A DNA stretch of 64,000 nt from Parerythrobacter_A sp963799315 (GCA_963799315.1 CAWCWP010000001.1:248001-312000), one strand, 5' to 3'; positions 47,995 to 58,950 are shown, counted from the stretch's first letter. Made by a program: numbers and translations. Notes: generated from the sequence alone by a model not told the origin.

Positions 47995-49476
47995 TCAGGC
48001 GTCCTCGGCCATTTTCTTGGCCTTGGCGACGGCCTTTCGATGCCGCCGACCATGTAGAACGCGGCTCTCGGGCAGGTGATCGTATTCGCCTTCGACCACG
48101 GCCTTGAAGCTGGCGACGGTGTCTTCCAGCTGCACGAATTCGCCGGGGATGCTGGTGAACACTTCGGCCACGTGGAACGGCTGGCTGACAGGAACTTCTG
48201 GATCTTGCGCGCGCGCGGCGACGGTCAGCTTGTCCTCTTCCGACAGCTCGTCCATGCCCAGAATGGCGATGATGTCCTGCAGGCTCTTGTACTTCTGCAG
48301 CGTTTCCTGAACCTTGCGCGCCGTTTCGTAGTGCTCCTGCCCCACGACGCGCGGCTCCAGCACGCGGCTGGTGGAATCGAGCGGATCGACGGCGGGGTAG
48401 ATGCCCAGCTCCGAAATCGCGCGGTTCAGCGTGGTGGTCGCGTCGAGGTGGGCGAACGAGGTGGCAGGCGCCGGATCGGTCAAGGTCATCGGCAGGCACG
48501 TAGATCGCCTGCACCGAGGTGATCGACCCCTTGTTGGTGGAGGTGATGCGTTCCTGCAGATTGCCCATGTCGGTCGACGAGCGTCGGCTGATAGCCCACG
48601 GCGGACGGGATACGGCCCGAGCAGAGCGGACACTTCGGAACCGGCCTGCGTGAAGCGGAAGATGTTGTCGACGAAGAACAGCACGTCCTGTCCTTCCTCG
48701 TCGCGGAAATATTCCGCCATGGTCAGGCCGGACAGCGCCACGCGGGCACGCGCGCCGGGCGGCTCGTTCATCTGGCCGAACACCAGCGCCACCTTGCTGC
48801 CTTCGGAGATCGCGTTCGCCGTCTTCGTTCTTGGCGATGACGCCGGCGTCGAGGAATTCGTGATAGAGATCGTTGCCCTCGCGGGTCCGCTCGCCCACAC
48901 CGGCGAACACGGACACGCCGCCATGGCCCTTGGCGATGTTGTTGATCAGTTCCTGGATCAGCACGGTCTTGCCCACGCCGGCGCCGCCGAACAGGCCGAT
49001 CTTGCCGCCCTTGGCATAAGGCGCGAGCAGATCGATCACCTTGATGCCGGTGACCAGGATGGCCGCTTCGGTGGACTGGTCGACGAAAGGCGGTGCCTCG
49101 GCGTGGATCGGGCTGCGAACATTTCGGACGCCGATAGGGCCGCGTTCGTCGATCGGTTCGCCGATCACGTTCATGATGCGGCCCAGCGTCTTGGGGCCGA
49201 CCGGCACGGTGATCTGCTTGCCGGTGTTGCACGCACCTGCGTCCCGCGCACCAGGCCTTCGGTCGCGTCCATCGCGATGGTGCGCACGGTGTTTTCGCCC
49301 AGATGCTGCGCCACTTCGAGGACCAGCGGTTGTCGCCGTTCTTCGGTTTCCAGCGCGCTGAGGATCGCAGGCAGTTCGCCTGCGAAGGCGACGTCGACGA
49401 CGGCGCCGATCACCTGCGCGATGGTGCCGTTGGCAGTAATGGTTTGGTGACGTTCCATTACGGGAGCGGTGGCCAT
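47995..49476 (-). CDS. atpD: ATP synthase F1 beta subunit (many frameshifts)
   Basis: Catalytic subunit, about 485 aa if repaired. Readable blocks in order: AQVIGAVVDVAFAGELPAIL; GRIMNVIGEPIDERGPIGVR; Walker A FGGAGVGKTVLIQELI; ALVFGQMNEPPGARARVALS; VLFFVDNIFRFTQAGSEVSA (Walker B); and AISELGIYPAVDPLDSTSRV to AVAKAKKMAEDA. Breaks lie near 49225, 48825, 48613, 48580, 48490, 48190-48225 and 48045. Most are fixed by removing a single base. Such a gene cannot be dead in a cell using oxidative phosphorylation, so errors of the sequence are likely. Confidence 0.97.
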
Positions 49477-49523
49477 GAGGTGATCCTTGGGATGAAAACG
49501 GGGTCGCAGTGGTCGGGCGCGGG

Positions 49524-49862
49524 TTACGCGCCCTGGGTGCAGGCGGTTTCGGGGTTTTCGAGGCTGTAATCGTCGTCGCCCGCGATCAGCGTTGCTTCGC
49601 CGGCATTGTACTTGTCTTCGCGCGTGCTGAAATCGCAGATGAAATCGTCGCTGCCGATACCGCTAGCACGGCAGATGGCTTCGGTGACGGGTTCGGCGTC
49701 GGGACATTCGGCGGCAAACACGCGGGTAAAGGTTTCGCGGTCGGCCGGATCGAGCGAGGGCTCTTCAGGCACCGCGATTTCGGCGGGCGCGGGTTCGGGC
49801 GCAGGCTCGCTGCATGCGGCGAGAGCGAAGAGGGGAAGGGCGAGGAGGGCAAAGCGAGTCAT
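49524..49862 (-). CDS. Small lipoprotein inside the atp operon
   Basis: 112 aa from ATG 49862. Lipobox LFALAACS, then a Pro/Glu-rich linker (EPAPEPAPAEIAVPEEPSLD) and a short domain with three further cysteines: AAECPDAEPVTEAICRASGI, DFICDFSTREDKYNAGEATL and ENPETACTQGA. No family is recognised; the cysteines could form disulfides in the periplasm. It lies between atpG (55 bp upstream) and atpD (47 bp downstream) on the same strand, so it must be transcribed with the F1 genes. An N-terminal extension to 49895 is possible but would put the signal peptide inside. Confidence 0.75.
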   Translation of the reverse strand: MTRFALLALPLFALAACSEPAPEPAPAEIAVPEEPSLDPADRETFTRVFAAECPDAEPVTEAICRASGIGSDDFICDFSTREDKYNAGEATLIAGDDDYSLENPETACTQGA

Positions 49863-49916
49863 ATCGTATAGTCTTTCGTTTATCTGGTGGGGCACGCGGC
49901 CCGTTCAAGCGTGTCG

Positions 49917-50795
49917 TTACAGGGCTTCCGCACCGGCGATGATTTCGATGAGTTCGGTGGTGATCGCGGCCTGGCGGCTGCGGTTGTACTGGATGGTCAG
50001 CGTTCTGGATCAGGTCGCCCGCATTGCGCGTGGCATTGTCCATCGCGGTCATCGACGCGCCCTGTTCGCGACGCGGCGATTTCCAGCAGCGCGCCGAACA
50101 CCTGCGTCTTCACGTAGCGCGGCAGCAGTTCTTCGAGGATTTCCTCTTCGCCCGGCTCATATTCCACCACCGCGCCGGTTTCGGTATCGACCGAGGCTTC
50201 GGGCGCGGGCACGGGGATGAGCTGCGTCGTCGTCGGATCCTGCACCAGCGCGGATTTGAAGGTCGGATAGACGAGATGCGCCACATCGAACTTGCCGTCG
50301 TCGAACATCGCGATCAGCTCGTCCGCAATGCGCTTCGGCTTCCTCGAACCCGGGATATTTCACCGTGCTGGTGTCGAAGCTTCCGCGATCTGTTCGGCAT
50401 TGCTGCGCTTGAGCGGCGCGCGGCCCTTCTTGCCGACGAGGTAGAACGATACGTCCTTGCCCGCCGCCGGCAAGCGCCTGCGCCTGCGCCTTCGCTTCCT
50501 TGACGATGTTGGCGTTGAGGCCGCCGCACAGGCCCTTGTCGGTGTTGACGACCACCAGCAGGTGGCGCTTGTCGCTGCCGGTGCCTGCCAGCAGGCGCGG
50601 GGCACTGTCGCCGCCGACCTTGCTCGCGAGGCTCGCCATCACGTCGGCCAGCCGCTCGGCATAGGGCCGCGCCGCCTCGGCCGCCGCCTGCGCCCGGCGC
50701 AGCTTCGCCGCGGCGACCATCTGCTTGGCCTTGGTGATCTTCTGGGTCGATTTGACCGACCCGATCCGATCCTTCAGTTCCTTGAGGCTTGCCAT
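49917..50795 (-). CDS. atpG: ATP synthase F1 gamma subunit (frameshifted)
   Basis: Central shaft. Start [20 protein letters not shown] and [20 protein letters not shown], then [20 protein letters not shown], all in the first frame. Further frames give [76 protein letters not shown] and the end [15 protein letters not shown]. About 290 aa with about six breaks (near 50463, 50385, 50340, 50075 and 50005, among others). Confidence 0.95.
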
Positions 50796-50814
50796 TTAAT
50801 TCATCCAATATTCC

Positions 50815-50840
50815 GTTCGCCCTGAGCTTGTCGAAGGGTG
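50815..50840. repeat. REP-like element inside the atp operon
   Basis: GTTCGCCCTGAGCTTGTCGA followed by AGGG, in the 130-bp gap between atpG and atpA; a degenerate second arm lies around 50870-50900. Same element as at 62973 and 63035. Confidence 0.85.
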
Positions 50841-50924
50841 CTCCGGTTCTGACGCTGCGCCTGACGAAAGGGCGATGCTTCGACGGCCAGCACGAACGAG
50901 TCCGGGTGTGGCTCCGGTGTCACG

Positions 50925-52457
<1,533 letters not shown>

Positions 52458-52490
52458 GTTGCGGTGTCCTTAGTTCCGACGGGCGGGCCG

Positions 52491-53055
52491 TCAGCCTTCC
52501 TTCATTGCCTGTGCAAGGGTAGTTCAAACGGGTGCGGATCGAGGCGTCGATGCGCTTCGATCCGATGGTGACGACGAGGCCGCCGAGCAGGTCGGGATCG
52601 ACCGCCGAACTGAGCTTGACCGTGCGGCCTTCGCGGGCCGTCAGCTTGTGCTTTCAGCGTTTCGAGCTGTTCGTCGGTAAGCGGGTGCGCGCTGGTGACC
52701 TGCGCGGTCACTTCACCGCGCTGTGCGGCGGCAATGGTGCGAAAGGCGCGGATCATGGCGGGCAGGCTGCGCCAGCCGCCGGTTCTGCGCCAGCACGCCC
52801 AGGAAGTTCTGCGTCAGCTGCGCCGAGGCCGAGCAGCTCGGCGACGCCGCGACAATGCCTGTTCGGATGCCTCGCGCGAAATTTCGGGATTGGTGGTCAG
52901 CGCGCGCAGATCGGCCGGACTGCGCCAGCGCGGCGTCCAGCTGCTCCAGATCCGATTTCGACAGCGGTCACCGTGCCCGCTTCCGAAGCCAGGTCGAACA
53001 ATGCGGCGGCGTAGCGCCCCGCCAGGCTGGCCTTGATACCGGCGGAAATCTCCAC
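52491..53055 (-). CDS. atpH: ATP synthase F1 delta subunit (frameshifted)
   Basis: Peripheral-stalk subunit, about 185 aa repaired. Inferred start GTG 53055: ISAGIKASLAGRYAAALFDL, then LRALTTNPEISREASEQALS. After several frame changes (near 52965, 52920, 52855, 52780 and 52655) come AFRTIAAAQRGEVTAQVTSA, HPLTDEQLETLKA and SAVDPDLLGGLVVTIGSKRI (the delta signature), ending TLAQAMKEG at TGA 52491. First gene of the F1 operon; the F0 genes are elsewhere, as usual in alphaproteobacteria. Confidence 0.92.
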
Positions 53056-53159
53056 GCGCGTGTCGTCCTTGGCAAAAGATAGAGTTGCAAAAAGCAGCCG
53101 GGCATCGTTCGCATTGGGCCGCTCGAATTGGCTGCGCGCCTAGCATCGGTGCAAATGCA

Positions 53160-53195
53160 TGGCAACAGGGGTGGGCAACAGGGAGGGGCAACAGG
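53160..53195. repeat. Triple GGCAACAGG repeat upstream of the atp operon
   Basis: GGCAACAGG occurs three times at 11-13 bp spacing, about 105-140 bp upstream of atpH; on the coding strand CCTGTTGCC x3. Confidence 0.8.
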
Positions 53196-53233
53196 AGCGC
53201 GGTGTCGGAATGCGCCCGCTGCCCGTGGCGACG

Positions 53234-54809
53234 TTACCCGCCTTTCGGTTCGCAGTCATAGACCAGCCGTTCGTTCGGGGCAGCGGGCAGGCGCGACAGG
53301 ACCGAACCCTGCAAATCGCCCAGCTTTACAGAAGCGCCTTGCGCGCCGCACGATGGCGCGCGGTATGTCGCCCGCGCCGTGCGCGCCGCCTTCATCGCGG
53401 TGCGCGTCAGCAGGTAGCGGTCCGTGCGGTAGGTGCGCGTCTTCGGGTCGAACTGCGCGACCGATGACGGCATCTTCCTCGTTCGGCACGAAGGCCCGCC
53501 GCCAGCTTCCCGATGCAAAGCCGTATTGCGTGCGGCCATTGACGCAGCCGTCTTCGGTCCAGTCGAAATCCAGCGCCTGTTGCGGTGCGCCGGTGATGCG
53601 GCTGCGTTCGACGTCCAGCGTGCATTGCAAGGCCATCGCACTGTCGGCTGCGGGTGCGCCGGGAGCGTCGCTATCGGGGTCCGACATCGCAGCGGCGACG
53701 CGGCGGTCGATCGCGTCGAGGCCGGGGCGGGTGAACCACAGCGCGCCCGCCGCAACCAGCGCCACGACGCCCACCGTGCTGCCGATAATGACCATCCGCT
53801 CGCCGCTTCCGTTCTCCGCATCGTCGCCACCGCGCTGCCGCCCCTGCCCACGCCCTTGATACGCCACGCCGAAGCCGCCCGCCGCGACCAGCAGCAGCGC
53901 GATGGCGCCCAGCAGCGCGTTCTCTCGTTCGGACTGCACCGCCAGTTCCGCTTCCAGCTGCGCGCGTTGCAGGCGGGCGCGGCGTTCCTCCGCCTGTCCG
54001 GCCAGCGCGGCGCGGCCTGCCGCCGTCTCGCGTTCGGCGCGGGCGCGTTCCTCCGCATCCAGATCGGCGAGGCTGCGGCATGGCAGCGCACTCGTCTGCG
54101 CGGCGGTATCATTGGCCTTCAGGAACGGCACCAGCTCGCGCATCGACACCGCGAAGAAGAACTCCGCATCCGACCCGTCCGACGTCGCGCCGAAGCTGTT
54201 GACGCCAAGCACCCGCCCGCATTCATCCAGCAGCGGCCCGCCCGAATTGCCGCGCGCGATGGGAGCGGTGTGCAGCACCGAATCGAACTGCCGCGCAGGC
54301 CGCGTGCCCGACAGGAAGCCCCGGCTTTTCACCGGCGGTTGCGAGGTGAAGATATCGCCGATCTCCAGCCCCTGCGCCTTGTCCACATTCATCGGATAGC
54401 CCACCGCCGACGCCGCCCCGCTATCGAGATCGCCGCCCACCGACAGGGTCAGCGGGGGCAGGCGCAGGCTCTCGGTAATTTCCAGCAGGGCAAGGTCGTT
54501 GCGCGCGCTGGTGGCGATAATCTTGGCAAGGCTTGGCTCGCCTCCGCCGCTCGGCACGATGGCAAGGCGCAGCGCCGGATTGCCCATCACTTCGCGCACG
54601 ACATGGTTGTTGGTGACCACGCGCTTGCCCGTCACCGCAAAGCCGGACCCGTGGCTGATAGGGAACACCCCGTCCTCGGTTTCGCCCACCACGACAACGC
54701 GCACCACCCCGCGCGCCGCCGCGTCGATATCGGCGGGGTCGGCATGGGCGGTCGCAGCGGCGAGCAGGCCGAATGCGGTTGCGACAAGGGCGAGCAGCAA
54801 TCGGATCAT
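53234..54809 (-). CDS. Secreted trypsin-like serine protease with membrane-anchored C-terminal extension (one frameshift)
   Basis: About 525 aa. Signal peptide 1-23 (MIRLLLALVATAFGLLAAAT). S1-type protease domain with catalytic His69 (VVTNNHVV), Asp105 (ARNDLALLE) and Ser189 (ARGNSGGPLLD); no PDZ domain follows. Instead there is an Arg/Glu-rich coiled coil (about 240-300), a membrane helix (ALLGAIALLLVAAGGFGVAY), a basic loop, a second helix ([20 protein letters not shown]) and a roughly 155-residue C-terminal domain (ALQCTLDVERSRITGAPQQA onward). A break near 53460 separates its last part (TYRTDRYLLTRTAMKAARTA to VYDCEPKGG). Probably envelope quality control; the extension is unrecognised. 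Confidence 0.85.
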
Positions 54810-54929
54810 AGGATGCCCCTATCGGCCATTTCGCTTTGAACGCAAGATTCGGGGCGCGAACGATCAGGTGCAAGCCTAGACCGCCTGAGCACATATGCAC
54901 CGCGTCCGTCGCGCGTTACTCATAGGATA

Positions 54930-55334
54930 ATGCTCATGACCACTGTCATGCGAGAGCTGGAGATGAACTGCGTTGCCAGCAAGGCTTGGGACGCCATCGC
55001 CGACGTCGGCGCGCTGCATGTGCGTGTCGCACCCGGCCTTGTGCGCAATACGGCGTATGATCCCGATACGAAAATCCGCATCGTTACGTTTGAAAGCGGC
55101 ATCGTGCTGGAAGAACGGATCGTGGGGCACGATGCAGCCGCCATGCGGATTGCATGGACCGCCACAAGCGCGGACTGGGCGCATCACAATGCCGGGTTGC
55201 AGGCGCACGATCTGGGCAATGGACGATGCAAGGTCCGCTGGACCGCCGATTTCTGGCCGGACGAGGTGGCCGAAGATTTCGGGCCGATGATGGAGGCCGG
55301 ACTCGCTGCGATGAAAGGCGTGATGGAAGGGTGA
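54930..55334 (+). CDS. SRPBCC-fold protein
   Basis: 134 aa. The helix-grip pattern is visible: VMRELEMNCVASKAWDAIAD, DTKIRIVTFESGIVLEERIV, CKVRWTADFWPDEVAEDFGP and a C-terminal helix MMEAGLAAMKGVMEG. SRPBCC proteins bind hydrophobic ligands in a deep cavity; ligand unknown. Its TGA overlaps the GTG start of the ada gene, so it heads an operon with ada and the PEP-mutase-like gene. Confidence 0.8.
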   Translation: MLMTTVMRELEMNCVASKAWDAIADVGALHVRVAPGLVRNTAYDPDTKIRIVTFESGIVLEERIVGHDAAAMRIAWTATSADWAHHNAGLQAHDLGNGRCKVRWTADFWPDEVAEDFGPMMEAGLAAMKGVMEG

Positions 55335-56386
55335 GCGTTAGCCAAGCCATCGCCGACATCGCGCGCCCCGAGCCCGGCGCGGCGTGGGCGGCGTGCGTGG
55401 CGCGCGACCGGCGGCGCGATGGGGAGTTCGTGGTCGCGGTGCATACCACCGGCATTTACTGCAAGCCGAGCTGTCAGGCGCGCTGTCCGAAGCGCGAGAA
55501 TGTCGAATTCTACACGCACGCCGCAGATGCCAGCGCCGCCGGGTTTCGCGCCTGCCTGCGGTGCCGCCCCGACGAACTGAGCCGCGACCGGGAGGCGGTG
55601 TTGCGCTGTCTGGAACTGCTTGCAAAGGCCGACGGGCCGGTATCGCTGGCGCAGCTGGCGGAGGAAACAGCCTACACGCCCACGCATATCCAGCGCCTGT
55701 TCCGCCGCGATGTCGGCATCAGCCCGGCGCAATACGGCAAGGCATTGCGGGCGCGGGGCGTCGAGGCGCGGCTGCGCGAGGCGGCGACGGTTACGGCTGC
55801 GCTGTACGATGCGGGCTTCAGTTCCAGCTCGCGCTTTTACGATTTGATGGAAGGACGGTTGGGCATGACGGCATCGGCATGGAAAGACGGCGGGCAGGGC
55901 GTGACGATCCACTGGGCCGTGGTGGAGACGTGGCTGGGCGCGATGCTGGTTGCGGCGACGCAGAAAGGCGTGTGCCGCCTCTCCTTCGACGAAGGGCGTG
56001 CGGCGCTGGAACAGCGTTTCCCGAATGCCGAACTGGTGGAGGGCGGCGAAGATTTTGCCGCGCTGGTCGAGCGCGTCGTCGCCGCCGTCGAGCGCCCCGG
56101 AGATGCGCGGCACATCCCGCTGGACGTGCAGGGCACCGCGTTCCAGGAAGCGGTCTGGCAGGCCTTGCGCGAGATACCCGCCGGCGAAACCCGCAGCTAC
56201 GGCCAGATCGCCGCCACCGTCGGCAGGCCCAGGGCCATCCGCGCGGCGGGCAGCGCCAATGGCGCAAACAATGTCGCCGTGCTGATCCCGTGCCACCGCG
56301 TCGTGCGCAGCGACGGCAGCGTGGGCGGCTATGCCTATGGCCCGCAGATCAAGACCGAATTATTGCGACGGGAGCGCGGAGAATGA
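55331..56386 (+). CDS. ada: Bifunctional regulator / O6-alkylguanine-DNA alkyltransferase Ada
   Basis: 351 aa from GTG 55331 (overlap with SRPBCC). Ada-Zn domain with the methyl-accepting cysteine: HTTGIYCKPSCQARCPKREN and CLRCRPDE give four zinc cysteines. AraC-type helix-turn-helix: LAQLAEETAYTPTHIQRLFR and AGFSSSSRFYDLMEGRLGMT. C-terminal alkyltransferase: FQEAVWQALREIPAGETRSY and VLIPCHRVVRSDGSVGGYAY with the active Cys in PCHRV. Repairs methylphosphotriesters and O6-alkylguanine and activates its own regulon when methylated. Intact. Confidence 0.96.
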   Translation: MSVSQAIADIARPEPGAAWAACVARDRRRDGEFVVAVHTTGIYCKPSCQARCPKRENVEFYTHAADASAAGFRACLRCRPDELSRDREAVLRCLELLAKADGPVSLAQLAEETAYTPTHIQRLFRRDVGISPAQYGKALRARGVEARLREAATVTAALYDAGFSSSSRFYDLMEGRLGMTASAWKDGGQGVTIHWAVVETWLGAMLVAATQKGVCRLSFDEGRAALEQRFPNAELVEGGEDFAALVERVVAAVERPGDARHIPLDVQGTAFQEAVWQALREIPAGETRSYGQIAATVGRPRAIRAAGSANGANNVAVLIPCHRVVRSDGSVGGYAYGPQIKTELLRRERGE

Positions 56387-57132
56387 CCGATATGAAACGC
56401 CGGTTTGCGGACCTTCACCGCGCGGAAAATCCGCTGCTGCTGTACAATATCTGGGATGCGGGCAGTGCGGCGGCGGTGGCCGAAGCGGGCGCGCCTGCCA
56501 TCGCGACCGGTAGTATGGCGCTGGCCGGGGCGCAGGGCTTTGCCGACGGCGAAGCGATTCCGCTCAATTTGCTGCTCACAACAATCAGGCAGATCGTGGC
56601 CGCCGTCGATTGTCCGGTCACAGCGGATTTCGAAGGCGGCTATGCGGGCGATCCGGCGCATCTTGCCGACCATGCGCAGCAGCTTGTGGACACGGGCGTG
56701 GTCGGCTGCAATTTCGAGGACCGCATCGTGGCGGGCGAGGGGCTGTATACGATCGAGGCGCAGGCAAAACGCATCGCCGCAGTGGCGGAAAGCGGGCTGT
56801 TCGTGAATGCGCGCACCGACATCTTCCTTGCGCGATTGATGGCGGGTGAAAATCCGGACGATCCGGCGCTCGTCCCCGAAGCGCTGGAGCGCGCCGCCGC
56901 TTATGCCGAGGGGGGCGCGGCGTGTTTCTTCGTACCGGGGCTGGCCGATACCGATCTGATCGCTAGGATTTGCGAAGGCGCGCCGCTGCCGGTCAATGTG
57001 ATGATGCGCGAAGGCGTGCCGGATGTGCAGACGCTGGGCCAGGCAGGCGTGGCGCGGGTGAGCTGGGGGCCGGGGCCGTGGGCGGACGCGATGGCGAAAC
57101 TGCGCGATATGGCTGGCGCACTTTATGCCTGA
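56383..57132 (+). CDS. Isocitrate lyase / PEP-mutase superfamily protein
   Basis: 249 aa. Start ATG overlaps the ada stop (ATGA). NIWDAGSAAAVAEAGAPAIA, PVTADFEGGYAGDPAHLADH (metal Asp/Glu) and GVVGCNFEDRIVAGEGLYTI, then VNARTDIFLARLMAGENPDD and YAEGGAACFFVPGLADTD are the superfamily blocks. The KKCGH catalytic loop of isocitrate lyase is absent; closer to oxaloacetate decarboxylase/2-methylisocitrate-lyase-like members. Substrate unknown. Co-expressed with ada, which is odd for a metabolic enzyme. Confidence 0.88.
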   Translation: MTDMKRRFADLHRAENPLLLYNIWDAGSAAAVAEAGAPAIATGSMALAGAQGFADGEAIPLNLLLTTIRQIVAAVDCPVTADFEGGYAGDPAHLADHAQQLVDTGVVGCNFEDRIVAGEGLYTIEAQAKRIAAVAESGLFVNARTDIFLARLMAGENPDDPALVPEALERAAAYAEGGAACFFVPGLADTDLIARICEGAPLPVNVMMREGVPDVQTLGQAGVARVSWGPGPWADAMAKLRDMAGALYA

Positions 57133-57209
57133 CCGCCCGCATCCGTAGTGATGCGGGCCAAGGGTAAATGCGATTGACAGTTTGGTGCGGCTCGGGCTGA
57201 CGCCATCGC

Positions 57210-58100
57210 ATGGAACATACCGAACTCCCGCTCGACCAGTTGCCGACGTGGCGGCGCATCGTCGCTTTTCCGCTGGTATCGCTTGTCATCGCGCTGGCGG
57301 CGGCGATCGGCACCGTTCTGGCGACGGCGTGGCTCATCACGCTGATCCCGGAGGGCACGCTGGCGCCCGTGCCCGCAATGGCGCTGTCCGCCGTTGCCTC
57401 GGTGCTGGCGCTGTTTGTGGTAATGAAGGTGCTGGTCCGCCATCTTGGCGAAATGCCGCGCGACGATCTGCCGCTGGCCTCCGCGCTGCCGCAAACGGGC
57501 GCGGGCCTGCTGGCGGGCGGCTGGCTGATAACGATGTGCGTCGGCATCGCTTGGGTGCTGGGTGTCTATATGATCGATGGCTGGGGCGGATCGGAAAGCG
57601 CGGCGATGATCTTCCTGCAAGCGGGGTTGGTCGCAGGGTTCGTGGAGGAAGTGTTGCTGCGGGGCATCCTGTTCCGCTTCGTCGAGGAATTCGCGGGCAG
57701 CTGGATCGCGCTGCTGATCTCCTCGCTCGCCTTCGGCTTCCTGCACCACGCTAACGACAACGCCACGCTGTTCAGCAGCATCGCTATCGCCATCGAGGCC
57801 GGCATCCTCCTGGGTGCGGCCTACATGTACACGCGCAGCCTGTGGCTGGCCGTCGGCATCCATGCCGGATGGAACGTGGTGCAGGGCTATATCTGGGATG
57901 TGCCGGTCTCGGGCTTCCAGGTGGACGGGCTGGTGGACGCGCGACTGGAGGGCAGCGCGCTGTTGTCCGGCGGCGCCTTCGGGCTGGAGGCCAGCGTCAT
58001 CGCGCTGGTCGTCGCCACGGCGGCAGGCATCTGGTTGCTGCGCGAGGCGGAGTTCAAGGGGCATTTTGTTGCGCCACGCTGGGTGCGACGGCGGGGGTAG
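57210..58100 (+). CDS. CPBP (CAAX/Abi) family intramembrane metalloprotease
   Basis: 296 aa, about eight helices. Motif 1 EEVLLRGILFRFVEE (the EExxxR glutamates), motif 2 FGFLHHANDN (metal-binding His) and motif 3 HAGWNVVQGYIWD are all present, so it should be active. Bacterial members act on membrane-bound peptides or process secreted factors; some confer self-immunity. Alone; next to the A+T-richer island. Confidence 0.9.
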   Translation: MEHTELPLDQLPTWRRIVAFPLVSLVIALAAAIGTVLATAWLITLIPEGTLAPVPAMALSAVASVLALFVVMKVLVRHLGEMPRDDLPLASALPQTGAGLLAGGWLITMCVGIAWVLGVYMIDGWGGSESAAMIFLQAGLVAGFVEEVLLRGILFRFVEEFAGSWIALLISSLAFGFLHHANDNATLFSSIAIAIEAGILLGAAYMYTRSLWLAVGIHAGWNVVQGYIWDVPVSGFQVDGLVDARLEGSALLSGGAFGLEASVIALVVATAAGIWLLREAEFKGHFVAPRWVRRRG

Positions 58101-58194
58101 GGCCAGTTGCGTCTTATGTCGGCAGGTAATCCAAATCTGCCGAAACAGCTTTCCTACAAAGACGGCAGATGACAATGCCATACAATGTCATACT
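58101..58194. other. Junction to A+T-richer island
   Basis: Base composition falls from the GC-rich level of the CPBP gene to visibly A+T-richer sequence that continues to about 59850. No att-like duplicate or integrase was seen at this edge. Confidence 0.5.
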
Positions 58195-58323
58195 TTGACC
58201 CGACCCTTGGCAGCACTTCGACAAAGAACAGATGTTAATTACCTCGAAAAGTGGAAAGATATGCTAGAGGGAAGGGCTGAAACCGCAGAGGACGAACCTA
58301 CCCAACCAAAGTCAAGAAGGTGA
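58195..58323 (+). CDS. Small ORF of unknown function (upstream partner)
   Basis: 42 aa from TTG 58195: LTRPLAALRQRTDVNYLEKW, KDMLEGRAETAEDEPTQPKS and RR. Charged, helical. Its TGA overlaps the ATG of the next ORF (TGATG), which suggests coupled translation. The start codon is uncertain and it could be the end of a longer broken gene. No family is recognised. Confidence 0.35.
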   Translation: MTRPLAALRQRTDVNYLEKWKDMLEGRAETAEDEPTQPKSRR

Positions 58324-58790
58324 TGGTTTTTCAAAACCTGCTCTCGCCACTCGACGTATACTGTTATCTAAAAGCACGTTTTGGAGAGCCGAGGGGAATG
58401 CAGACATTTCTCAAAAAGGATGACTTCGACAATATGTTCCACTGGGATTACAATATTAAAGCGGGCGGAAAGGACCTATATTTCGTCGGCGCTACGCAAG
58501 AGGTCCATGTTGGGCTCGACGATGATTTTCGGATGCGGACTGGATCGGCTTTGCGAACGCACTGAAAGCGGATTTCGGGCGCGTCGGGCAAAAAAAGAGC
58601 ATAGTTCTCAAAGACTCGCTAGAGAAGTGGGTGATTTTCCCAAAGTCATTTTGTTATCGTAACGGCGAATGAGTGCGCAGCTTTCCAGTATTATGACGAC
58701 CTCAAACGCTCAATGAAGAAGCTCAGACGCATCTCAAAGCCGGTCGGAAAGACCGGCTACGACAGTGACTTTCAAGCAACTCCTGAATAA
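58320..58790 (+). CDS. Unrecognised protein in the A+T-richer island (frameshifted)
   Basis: About 155 aa if repaired. First frame: MMVFQNLLSPLDVYCYLKAR, FGEPRGMQTFLKKDDFDNMF, HWDYNIKAGGKDLYFVGATQ and EVHVGLDDD. Near 58530 it moves to a second frame (FSDADWIGFANALKADFGRV, GQKKSIVLKDSLEKWVIF) and near 58635 to a third (SQSHFVIVTANECAAFQYYD, DLKRSMKKLRRISKPVGKTG, YDSDFQATPE). The three pieces read as one alpha/beta protein with an aromatic-rich start and a basic end, no membrane segment and no known motif. With the small ORF in front it makes a two-gene unit. Function unknown. Confidence 0.5.
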
Positions 58791-58950
58791 GCAAGGCCGG
58801 AGCGTCCGGAAGATTAGGCTCGGCTTGCATCAAACTCAACATTCTTATGCCTGTCATGTTTGAGGTCGTTCCTCGGTCTTCTCATTGCGATCCTAGTCCG
58901 CCCGGAAGTTCGAGCAAATGGCCCGATCTACAGGAGCTTCATAAAGGAAT
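58791..58950. other. Non-coding stretch in the island
   Basis: About 160 bp after the unrecognised gene. No gene, repeat or structural RNA was identified. Confidence 0.4.

Noticed and set aside
56383..57132. Isocitrate lyase completing a glyoxylate shunt with malate synthase
   Set aside because: The catalytic KKCGH motif is missing and the protein is far too short for isocitrate lyase.
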